DNA of 64,000 nt from Melastoma dodecandrum (Eukaryota; Streptophyta; Magnoliopsida; Myrtales; Melastomataceae), in assembly GCA_029817715.1 (NCBI GenBank), contig JARUPY010000189.1, positions 2,108,001-2,172,000 on the forward strand. Direction: 5' to 3'. The notes beneath the pieces were generated by a model, which saw only the letters and a program-made list of their open reading frames with translations, was not told the DNA's origin and ran no database searches. The position numbers and the translations under genes are program-made. Shown here piece by piece: positions 44,295-54,619 of this stretch. Numbering within the stretch: position 1 is the first letter of the stretch; each line of letters starts with the position of its first letter.

Positions 44295-45287
44295 GGCTAA
44301 CGTCCAGTCTGCTAAGTTGACGTTAGCCATCACGAATGCACGAAAGTTGACGCGATTTTTATATATTTAATATATGTATAATTTTTGATAATGTACATAT
44401 TTTTGTATATGTGTTCAACTAATGTACTAGCAATGTATATTTATACATTTTTCCGTACATTTCTATAGATTTGTAGGCTAATTATCGTACATATATACGA
44501 AATATGTACAAATTTAAGATGAGATGTACATTTTTTGACTAGTACATTAAACGTACATGTGTACAAGTATTGTACGAATAATGTACATGTACACTTGTCG
44601 TACATTACTGTGGAGTTGAGGGGAAGTTCTTGTACATATGTAAAAATACATACGAACATAAGATGAGGTGTACATGTTTTGCCACTGTACATTATTCGTA
44701 CAAATATACAAGTAAAGTACAAATAATGTACCTTACTATAGGCTTATAGGGAAATTCTTGTACATATGTACAAAATATGTAAATAAGGGGAGTTATACAA
44801 GTTTTGAATTTATACATTTTTCGTACATATGTACATGTAATGTGCGAATAGTGTACTCGTACATTATTCGTACATTATTCTAAGTTTGTTGGGAAATTCT
44901 TGTACATATCTATAAAATATGTACGAAGTAGGAGGAAATGTACATGTTTTGACTTTATACTTTTTTCGTATATATGTATAACTATTGTATGAATATGTAC
45001 AACTTATTTCATAAATATGTACAAGAATTAACCAACAAACCCTTAGAAATGTACGCAAATGTATAAATGTACATTATTCGGACATTAATTGTACACATGT
45101 ACGAAATACATATAATGCTAAAAAATATACATATCACAAGATTTTTTTGTACAAAACCATACAAATGCATAAAAGATGTATGAAATATGTATGAAATTAC
45201 GATGCTTACATCAAATGTACAAAAGCCGACTTTTATACATTTGTACGAAAAGATAACGTCAGCTTCGTACATGGCTGGACGTTAGCC
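44295..45287. mobile_element. GTAC-rich inverted-arm element (MITE/foldback type)
   Basis: It begins GGCTAACGTCCAG and ends CTGGACGTTAGCC, an exact 13-bp inverted repeat that extends with mismatches (TGACGTTA inside both ends). The interior consists of AT-rich units with many TGTACA and GTACAT palindromes. AAATTCTTGTACATAT-like words recur at 44627, 44755 and 44897, and their reverse complement appears at about 45013. The two halves are therefore partly inverted copies. It has no coding capacity. No target duplication is clear at the ends (ATAGT / GCGTC). Confidence 0.7.
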
Positions 45288-45427
45288 GCGTCCCATTTCT
45301 TCAACATTCCGCACCACCCACAGTGACGTCCCCCATCATTTCGGTATTGAAATAATCTATTCCTTGTCGTTACCCGTATCAGTTGGTATTAGAGCGATAG
45401 TCTCCGGTGCCTTACCCGTATCACATC

Positions 45428-47890
45428 CTATGTGGTTTGCCGTGATGATGTTCCGTGCTGTGAAGAGGCTAACTGTGATGGGGTTGGCTGGGACGATGAG
45501 GGTTGACCTCGGCATCTTCTCTTATTGTGATCAATGTTTTCACAGTATGAGCATGTCATGCCAACTCCCTTCCTTGATGATGCCAATCTCTTCGATGTTG
45601 GTTTGGGGTCTTCTTCCTTACTTTGCTTTCTGTTTTGCTTCTTCGGTCTTTCTAACAACTTCTTGTATGGAGGTGGTTTAATCGGGTCTCCTTTAACAGG
45701 GGGCCAGAATTTTGATCCCTCCAAAGGTTCTAGGGCTTGGCTATATGCATCTCTTTATGAAGCCATCTTGAAGCAAGGATCAATGTATTCCTTCACGCTT
45801 CTTTTCATGAAGTTAATGCAAGCTACAATATGCGGACATGGAATTTTATGCAGGTCCCAAAACCTACGGCTACAACCCTTCCCCTAAATCTACCAAGTTC
45901 TTATCATGTTGTGTAAATGCCAAAGACACTTTATATTTCTCAGAAATGGACGACTTCACAATGTACTTTGTAGCAACCTCCTTCCTCACATTGGGACATA
46001 ATACACCACTTGTCCTGAGAATGAAATTTTTCTTCTCGACTTCCCTAACCATTATAATTTGTCTAATGTGTTCTAACATATCAATAAGTGGCATTCTTCT
46101 TGCAGCAACAATATAAGGATTAAACGTTGCACACATATTATTGCTACACGTATCACTCTTGCTTGAAGTGTTGAAGAAAGCCTTGCAGAAGTGTTCAGGA
46201 CCTCGTTTGACAAAATCTGACGCAGCCTCTAAGCAACCTGGACAATCATCTCTACCAACTTGCATTTTTCGCAAGGCATTGTTATAATCCATCTCGTTTG
46301 TACTTTTGACAGCCTTGTAGAAGTAACTCTTAAAAAATAGCCCTTTATGCTTCACTTTCCAGTTTTGGTAAATATGTCGAGAACAATTTCTTGTCTCTGC
46401 TCCCGGTGTATGTTCTTTTATTGCATTCAGTAGTCCCTGCAAGTGTAAAAAGCAGTAGTCAGGAATTATAAGCAAATATTTACCTTTTGCTGCATTCACA
46501 AGTCCACAATCATAAGCAAATACTTACCTTCTGTTGATCACTTATAAATGTCCACCCATGCCATATTCCATCTCGCAGCTCTTTGAATAATAACTCCAGG
46601 AACCACAACCACGAGTTCATGGTTTCGCCTTCAATGATAGCCCAAGCGATGGGGTACATACCATCATTTTCATCACGTCCTACGGCTGTCAATAATATCC
46701 CTCCTACCTTATGCTTGATGAAAGTGCCATCGAATCCAATAAACCTTCTACAGCCTAATAGAAATACTATTACCAGTAGCTCAAAACGTATGAACAACCT
46801 CTTAAAAGTGTCAAATTCTCCTACTGAGAGTGTCAAGTCACATGTCAAATGAAAATAGCTCAATGGATATTTCTTTTTCAAAACTACAAAATATGGACGC
46901 AGCTTTCTGAAGTGTTCTTCCACTGTACCAACGTACAACCTATCCGCCAACCAGCATCCTTTGTAACATTTCATTAGGGAAATCTCAACCGTGGATTTTC
47001 TCATTACCTCCTCTTGTATTTCTTTGACGGTGGCACCAATTCTGCGTATATTACCTTCTAAAAATTGTTGGGCAAGCCATTCTGTAGTTGCCCGTCTATT
47101 ATACATGCTACACGAACATTGTGCCCTTCCACTACATCTTTAATTGCAAAACTCCCCTCCTTTTTCATACATGAGTCGTAAACCTTCCAGGCACAACCAG
47201 GTACACAAACAACCTCTTATTTTTCTTTTGAACTTCGTTTCCAACAAAGGTATATCCATTAGCAATGGCATACATTTGGACAACAATCTGCATTTGTTTT
47301 GGTGTCTCAAAAGACAATCCATGCCTTCATATTAAGTTCTTATGATCACATTGGGGATCATAAGCTACCTACTCAGCTTTCAAATGCTTCCTCCTAAATG
47401 CTATTGTGGATTCTCCATCATCACTAAGAATATCATCATCTGAAGCCTCGTAATCGCTTCCCTTGATCTATAAATTCACATCACCAACTACATCATCCAT
47501 TTCAACGTTGCTATTAACTCCAACTTGAACTTTAACATCACCATGTACTTCCTCATCACGAACTTCTTCATTCCCAACTTCTTCCTCATCCCCAACTTCT
47601 TCATCCCCAACTTCCTCACCCTCACTAGCATAACCATAATCACTAGCATACCCTAAGAGATCCGATTAATCAGTACTAGCATTAACCTCTCCACAATCCC
47701 TTCACAATATACGAAAATAGTAGAACCATGCAGACACCCATCCATCATCTCCAAGACATTCTTATCATTGACAATTTTAGACACAGTCGTTGAAATCTGA
47801 TTGGGAAAACTATACCACATCTTATTAACCTTAAATCACGAATCTTTCAAAAATGCTATCAGCGAGAAGTACCCCAAGAGATTACAATCC
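45428..47890 (-). pseudogene. Mutator-like (MULE) transposase gene, decayed
   Basis: From the start on the minus strand: an acidic region (about 47420-47680, EEVGDEE repeats); a MuDR-type DNA-binding region (about 47110-47340, CVPGCAWKVYDSCMKKEGSF); a transposase core (46529-47106) with the first Asp in RRFIGFDGTFIK and the second in WTFISDQQK. An intron of 91 bp (46527-46437, GT-AG) follows, then GLLNAIKEHTPGAETRNCSR and the rest of the core to 45870. The zinc knuckle MTCSYCENIDHNKRRC is at about 45540. Stops and frame changes in the N-terminal part (47140-47340) and between the core and the zinc knuckle break it. I did not find its terminal inverted repeats. Confidence 0.8.
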
Positions 47891-48843
47891 ACATCAGTAA
47901 ACTCCATAACAGTACAACTGTTGTAACTAATTTTGTCGCTGTTGTAACTAATTTTGTCGCCAAATGACAATTCACCGGCTACATGCATTAAAACAGAAAT
48001 CCTCTTCATCCTACTAAGAGTAACAACAACTCAGCCACCTACCATTAACAATAGAGTATAAAACCAAATAATAAATGTCTATCACTAACCTGCAGTCGAT
48101 TGTCAAAGAACCCAGGACGTGTATCCCCCTACCAGTAGGAGAACTTTTGCCCTAAATGGCTTCACCGCGCTCTTGCCCCACTGTCTTACTCCAACCTGTC
48201 TCCAAATGTGTCGCCTTACTCCTACCTTGAATCGCACTACCTTGTCCTTGTCACGATCCTCAGACCGTGTTCCTCCAAATAGCCATCGTCTTCTATTAGG
48301 GTTTTAAAGAAATCCCAAAGGCTAGATAAAAATAAAAACAACATATGCCCAACTTATTTAATAAAAACAAATTTTAAAAAATGATCTACCTGGCTAATCA
48401 ATCTATTAACAAACACATAGGTAATTATGATGTAGGATAATATTATATTTAAATAAGCCACGTAAATAAATTATGACAAAAAATCGTTGGACCTGTTAAC
48501 TTCGTCCCAAATAGGCTATATACGATTCATAAAATTGATTTAAGGTTATAAAAGAAAGATTTTAAAGGTGATGCCATAAACGAAAGTTCGAGGAAAGGTG
48601 ATGACACAAATCGATATTTTGTCTTATATTTTTAAGTGGGTGGGTTACATCAAATCCTATCCGCCAATTAAAAAAAAAAAGCAATGATTAGAGAAGCATT
48701 CCCATGAGCCAGGGTAATTAATTTATATGAGTTATAATTTTTAGTTATTAATTGTGTAAATAATATTTTAAGTGAGGTTAATTAATTCATGAGGATTGAA
48801 GTAGTGTGTCTCTCTAATTTGACGTCATTATTATACTAATATG
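47891..48843. other. AT-rich spacer with repeat-arm fragments
   Basis: No gene is seen. About 48520-48600 (ATACGATTCATAAAATTGATTT, GGTTATAAAAGAAAGATTTTAAAG) is a diverged copy of the arm sequence of the foldback element that follows. The pyrimidine-rich piece at 48120-48300 matches nothing I know. Confidence 0.4.
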
Positions 48844-49410
48844 TTTTTTCTTTTATTATAATAGTTATCTACGTGGACACTTATAATATAAATTTATGGC
48901 CCTTCCTTTTGCGATTTTCTTTCGTGACCCAAACTTTAAAATATTTCTTTTGCGACCTTAAATCAATATTATGAATTATAAATGGTCTTATATTACGTAA
49001 TTATTCTATTTATCGTCACTAACTATCTTATGTGTCATAAACTAAACAAATAATTTTCGACGTGGGTCATTGTTTTCCTACATTTGAAATCCCCACAACT
49101 GTTAATACTATGCATCGAACTCTTTTTTTTATTAAAGTTTCATCGAATCCAATGACTATCTTAAGGATCAAAACTTTTCCCTACAAAGCAATAATGATGA
49201 CAAATTGTTTGTATTTACCTATGTAGAAAATTGTTTACTTTATTTGTGACACGTAAGATAATTAGCGACGACAAATTAGAGAAAATGTCTTTATAATAAA
49301 AGAAATATTTTAAAGTTTAGGCCATAAAAGTTGACCAAAAAGTGAAGTCATAAATTTATATTGAGTGTGTCCATATACGAAATTATTATAATAAAAGAAA
49401 AAACAACGAA
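48844..49410. mobile_element. Foldback MITE with long inverted arms
   Basis: The left arm (TTTTTTCTTTTATTATAATA, GTGGACAC, ATAAATTTATGGC, CAAACTTTAAAATATTTCTT; 48844-49075) is the diverged reverse complement of the right arm (about 49205-49410: AAGAAATATTTTAAAGTTTAGG, ATAAATTTATATTGAGTGTGTCC, TTATTATAATAAAAGAAAAA). The arms are over 200 bp and leave a central loop of about 130 bp. No coding capacity is seen. Confidence 0.7.
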
Positions 49411-49692
49411 GGATAATAATATTGACGATAAATCGGAGAAACCACAACGCCGTTACGGTAGGCCATAAATTCAAATAGTTTGTATTCCCTTGTTGAAATA
49501 ATGACCTATGTGGGAAATTGTTTTTAATTTATGAGAAGTAAGATAATTAGGGACGACAAATCGGAGACATTTCAATAAATCATATAAGATTCATAATATT
49601 TATTTAAAATTACAAAAGAAATATTTTAAAATTTAGATTATAAAAGAAAGTCGAGCAAAAGATAAAGACATAAATCTATATTATGTGGGGTT
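49411..49692. repeat. Second, direct copy of the foldback right arm
   Basis: It repeats words of the right arm in the same order: GACCTATGTGGGAAATTGTTT, AAGTAAGATAATTAGGGACGACAAAT, AAAAGAAATATTTTAAAATTTAG, GACATAAATCTATATT. Its own end is displaced by the insertion at 49693: the arm's last words (ACAAATTATTATAATAAAAG) resume at about 50410. Confidence 0.65.
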
Positions 49693-50402
49693 TTGTACGA
49701 AAATGCGGTTAGTTTTAAAAAAAATTGCGAAATACGGTTTGTGTTTCGTAAAATACAGTCTTACCACCAAAGGGACGCGTTTTCAAAATGTGCCCCTTAA
49801 AATACAAAGAGAGCGGGTTTTCAAAACCCACTTCTATGGGGCTTGCATACCTCCGCATGAAGGCGCGTTTTAAAAATTCGTCTTTAGTAGAGACGGGTTT
49901 TCAAAACGCGTCTTTCAAGGGGTGGGTTTTGCCAAAGAGGGGGAAGTTGGTCCAGTGTCTGACGAGGGCGAAACCCGACACCCTAAAATAACATAAAATC
50001 CGCCACCCTAAAATAATATAAGGGGCGAGTTTCCAAAACCCGCTCATCTGGCTCAGTTAGTCAAAGATTTCCTTAACTTATAAGAGGTCTTGGCGTTTTT
50101 GAAAACCAGCCCCTTCTTCATTTAGTTAAGGGGGCGGTAGACACCGAGTCTGTCTAAGTGCTGGCGTCAAAAAATTACAAGTGTCAAAACCCGCCCCTTG
50201 GAAGGCATATTTTGGAAACCCCGTCTCTACATGAAAGCGGGTTTTTAAAATACGCCATCATGTGGATGGCACTAGCCTCGTGGGGGCGGGTGCTGTTCTG
50301 CGCTCTTTGTAATTTAGTAAAATGCGTCATGCGGTAAATTCGTATTTTACGAAACACGAATCATATTTCGCAATTTTTTTTAAAAGTAACCGTATTTTCG
50401 TA
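49693..50402. mobile_element. GC-rich element with ~65-bp inverted ends
   Basis: The left end GTACGAAAATGCGGTTAG, TTTTAAAAAAAATTGCGAAATACGG is the reverse complement, with few changes, of the right end at about 50335-50402. The interior is built from short GC-rich words such as GCGGGTTTTCAAAA, GACGCGTTTTCAAAA, GGCGCGTTTTAAAA in both directions. It lies inside a foldback repeat arm, so it is a later insertion. A partial copy exists at 26715-27089. It encodes nothing recognisable; family unknown. Confidence 0.65.
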
Positions 50403-50972
50403 CGCCATATCACAAATTATTATAATAAAAGAAAAAACCACCAAAAAGATAATATTGAGATAAATAGAAGAGACCTTGACGCCATTGCACCGTAAAAGAT
50501 TCGTAACATTGATTTAATGTAAAATAAAATATTTAAAAGTTGGTAAAAAGTCCCTCCAGACATGTCAGAAATCGTTATTTTGTGAAAAAATAAAAAGAAA
50601 ACTCAATATTTCCCCCGCCACCCTCATCTCCATCTCACTACCCGCTCCACCGCCACCATCGACGCCCTCGAAGACGAACAACAGCCGCCCGCACGCGCAT
50701 CACTCAAATAGCCTGCCTGCCTCCCTCCTCGAGCTGGGGTGGGTTGGTTGGCTTGTTTGTCTGGTTGGCCCTGGAAGAGCTGGATTCCTCCCCTTCTCCT
50801 CCGTGCCTCCTCGATGAACCGCTGCTGTAGTGGATTCGTCGATTGATTCCCTAAATCAATCCCCCTCCCGTCCCAACCGATTCTATCTAGGATTTCCTGC
50901 CTCTGTCTTTTCGCTTCCCCTGTCCGTTAGGGTTAGATTGGGGGGGGGGGGTGTTTGTGGATCGGATATTTT
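50403..50972 (+). promoter_or_regulatory. Upstream region and 5' leader of the RAPTOR-like locus
   Basis: After the repeat arm (to about 50560) the sequence turns C-rich. A telo-box-like GTTAGGGTTAG (reverse CTAACCCTAAC) lies at 50926-50936 and a poly-G run at 50941-50951, just before the ATG at 50973. Confidence 0.4.
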
Positions 50973-52208
50973 ATGGCACTGGGCTACTTAATGGTCTCCA
51001 GGTTCTCCCAGCTGTCCGTTTCCAACCACCTCGATGCCCAAAATCATCCTCGCCCCGACGGGATCGCCACCCTCTATTACGATGATTCTGAGGTTATTAG
51101 GAGGGGTTCCTGTGCTGCCAGCACTAGCTACGGCAATTTATCGAACTGTGCTGCCATTGGGAATGTTCCTGCTAATGTCGGGACTGGTGGGGGAGGTGCG
51201 GCCACCACCCCTGCAGTTACTGTGGCAGGGACCATGACTAGCATGGCGAATGTTCCGACAAATGTTGTGTTGTGCGACCTGCGGCATGAAGCCTTTGAGG
51301 CTAGTGTTTCTTGTGGTCCCTCGGATAGTGGGCTGGTATCTAAGTGGCGTCCTAAGGACCGGGTAATGTTTGCTTCCGCCATTTTTAGTTGTGTAGTTTT
51401 TCTTTCAGAAAGGGAATTTAATGGAATTTTTTGCGGGGGCGGGGGATGGCAACATGGTCACTGTAAAATCCTTGCTCCCTTGTATTAGCATTAGGTCGAA
51501 ATAAGGGAGTATAATTTATTGTGGGGATGCTGATTCTGGTTGATTTGTTAAAATTCAAAGTAGTGGAGTTGACATGTACTCGCCTTGCCCAAAATGGCCT
51601 GTTTGGGTTTCAGATACTCTGTTGGAAGTAGCATCAATGGTTTTCGGGAATTTTGTCCCATTAGAGTCTAATGGTGATCACCAGCCTCTATAAATTTGGG
51701 GAAACTGCATTTGTGATGCTATATTAACCCAATGCTGACTTGCATTTGCACGGGGAAGTATTGTTTTACTGCTCATTGTCTGGTGATGGTTATGCTATTT
51801 GCTAACCCGGATGCTTGATGGGAAGTGTTTCTTTGATCAGGCTGGTTTTCATACAAAATTGGGGTCTTACTGGTTTAACATACAAATTTCTTTTGGCTGA
51901 CCAATCTGCTTATATGGTTGCTTTCATCTGTAGAAAACAAGGTTAATAGATGCCTTATAGTGTAGATTTGATACATATATATATCAAAGGTTTACTTTGT
52001 GGAACATTGTCTTGACTCTAAATTTTCTGAGAATTTATTACTCTGATCCAGATGAAAACTGGGTGTGTAGCTGTAGTATTATGCTTAAACATTAGTGTTG
52101 ATCCCCCGGACGTTATTAAGATATCAACTTGTGCCAGAATAGAATGCTGGATAGGTGCGTCCTATGTTTTTTGAATTTTGTGTGGCCAGCTTATTTGGTG
52201 TGCTTCAC

Positions 52209-52587
52209 TTTTTTTTTTTTTTTTGGTAAGCAAAGAAGGTAGCATTAGAATCAACGTTTGGGGTTTAGGTTACAGAAGTCCTAGCACATGGAATGTCCCC
52301 ATGTAGGGTGTCCAAAATAAAATCTGGGGGAAAAATAAAGGTGGTAGGGATCTCCTCAAGGTTGAGTGCTTCTTTGGCCAGCTTATCCGCAACCTTGTTT
52401 TGTCCCCTCCCGACGTGTGCGATTGTGAAATCATCGAGATCACCCAATAGCGACCTGCACTCATCTAGAATAGGTGCGATTATAGGTTGAGGAAGTTCTT
52501 CTGCATTTAGGAACTTGACTAATCTTGTGGCATCTGTTTGGATGGCCAGCTGCTTGATCCCTAAGTTTGTAGCTAATTGTAGGCTAT
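52209..52587 (-). mobile_element. 5'-truncated LINE (RNase H end) copy 1
   Basis: Minus strand: RNase H with LQLATNLGIKQLAIQTDATR, VGRGQNKVADKLAKEALN, then PPDFILDTLHGDIPCARTSV, a stop, and the tail CTTCTTTGCTTACC followed by poly-A (plus-strand poly-T at 52209-52224). It matches the LINE at 60892-61652 closely until about 52587, where it passes into hAT sequence. No target duplication is found, so a flank was probably lost. Confidence 0.8.
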
Positions 52588-53840
52588 CCAAAAGTCTTTC
52601 CATGGCAAAGAAGATAAGTATGCAGATGTGTTCAAGATAATTGACGACCGATGGAATTCTCAGTTGCATCATCCCTTAGATGCGGCCGGACACCTCTTGA
52701 ATCCCGAGTACTTTGATCATATTACTCATTGTGAAACGGATCCAGAAGTGATAGACGGTTTGTATGCTTGTGTCGAGAAGTTTGCTCCAACTGTCGAGCT
52801 TCAGGATAAGATCCTTGCTGAGTTTGGATACTACAAGCGATCTGAAGGGAAATTTAGTACGGCATTAACTATTAGATCAAGGAAACTGAGATCGCCAGGT
52901 ATTTTATTTTATGATTATTTCAAATTTTCGTGATAGTGTGACTATCATGACGAATACCAATTCTGGATGACACCGGAATGGTGGGATATGTTTGGGCATC
53001 ATACTCCAAATCTACAACGTTTTGCGGTCAGAATTCTAAGCTTGACTTGCAGTGCAAGTGGTTGTGAACGCAACTGGAGCGCATTTGAGCATGTAAATCC
53101 CTTATTAAAGTATTACATATATTATTCTTATTTTAAAATAGAATATTGATAGCTTTCTTCTTTGTAGATTCATACAAAGAAGAGGAACCGCCTTGAGCAT
53201 AGCAGGTTACTTGACTTGGTTTATGTCAAATACAATCAAAAGCTGAAAGATAGATATGATGCCGCAAATGTTATTGATCCATTGACTTTGGATGACATTG
53301 ATGATAGTAATGAATGGATGGTGAGAGAAATGGAAGATGATGAGGAAGAAAGCGATGATCTGGTCTTCCCTGACGATACTTTGACATGGAGAGCGGTTGA
53401 GTTGAGGAACCTATTCGAATTACAAGGCAACATGCTAGTTCGAGTACATTATAGAGGATTCTTCAACAGAAAGGAGTCCACTCCGATGCGGCAGAGGACA
53501 TTGAAGTACAACTTGGAAATGATAACTTTCTTGAAACTGAAGTTGATTGGGATGATGAATGTTGTGATTGATGATGACCATTTTGGTTTCTAATTTGATG
53601 TTTAGATGCGGATAACTCGAATGATGTGAACCATTATTTCTTTCTTTTTATGTGGATGGGGATCTTGAGATGATATCTTGAGATGATATTTTGGTTTATA
53701 AAATACATTTCTATTTGACATTTCAATTATAATATATTATTTTATTAATTAGCGCCTAGGTGAGCGCCTCGCCTAGCGCCTAGCGCCTTTGGCGATGGAA
53801 GCCCTTCTCGCCTTGGTGGCGCCTTAGCGCCTTGACAACC
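52588..53840 (+). pseudogene. hAT transposase, C-terminal part, with terminal repeats
   Basis: The frames read KYADVFKIIDDRWNSQLHHP, LDAAGHLLNPEYFDHI (52610-52933), then EWWDMFGHHTPNLQRFAVRI and SLTCSASGCERNWSAFEH (52960-53090), the hAT dimerisation region, split by an intron or insertion at about 53095-53165. The rest (53170-53593) reads IHTKKRNRLEHSRLLDLVYV and an acidic end. Subterminal GCGCCT repeats at 53753-53832 end in GCGCCTTGACAACCTTGGC, typical for the terminus of one plant hAT group. The N-terminal part and other terminus are missing, cut off at the LINE. Confidence 0.75.
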
Positions 53841-54619
53841 TTGGCTATTATTCAGCTTCAAGAATTCCTAAATTATCAATCCCTTGCAAGATTCTCTGTA
53901 GAAGCTTTCTAGCAAATTTGGTCACCTAAGCAAAAATCTCATCTTGGATTATCCTGCTAGTATCACCCATCTTCTGCTGCCGTTATAACAATTTTTGTTC
54001 TCTTTTCCATTGAGTATCATCGCGTGTTATTTTCATGTTTTACCCCATGCCAGAACCCAAATTACCATAAATTTCCAGTCGTAATATGTTATTGTTCTAT
54101 TGGCTTTTAGATTCCAAAGCAGGTCTCGCATTCAAAGATAGAAAAAGGTCTTGAATTCAACGAGAGAAACAGGTATGGATTAACTTAGACGGAATCTTAC
54201 TAAACTACTTGGGTTTAGGGGGTTTCACTGGATCATGTATCCAGTTGGGTATTTGTCCAAACCACATACCAGACAATGTTTTAATCGTTCACTTTAAAAG
54301 CTGAGCCCCAAGCTTTCTCTCGACTACATTGGTGGGATTTGTGTCATCTCCGTCATTTCGTGTTATTTGTGATTGCTGATCCTTAATGGGAGCTTGCTTC
54401 TTTTGACTGATGTACCTGCTTTTCAGTTTAGATAGCTTAATTTTTCTTTGTTCCCGATACTTCCTAATCTTCTGCAAACTTCTGTGGTTATCTGTGTTAA
54501 AGTTAATATTGGCTGTTACTTCAATTGCATAAACCTGCATATTCTGGCAAATAGATCTGGGAAAAAGGTTGTTTTAACACATAAAAGCAATATCTTATTC
54601 CTCTCTTTCTGGTGTTTTC
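53841..54619. other. Intron-like stretch between hAT remnant and the next RAPTOR exon
   Basis: I searched this for RNC-domain codons of RAPTOR and found none. The minus-strand frame at 54289-54540 matches nothing known. The stretch ends with a normal acceptor TTTTCAG at 54613-54619. Confidence 0.5.

Noticed and set aside
52265..52672. A separate RNase H-like gene in the RAPTOR intron
   Set aside because: It is the 3' end of a truncated LINE with a poly-A tail, and its first codons run into hAT sequence of the other strand.
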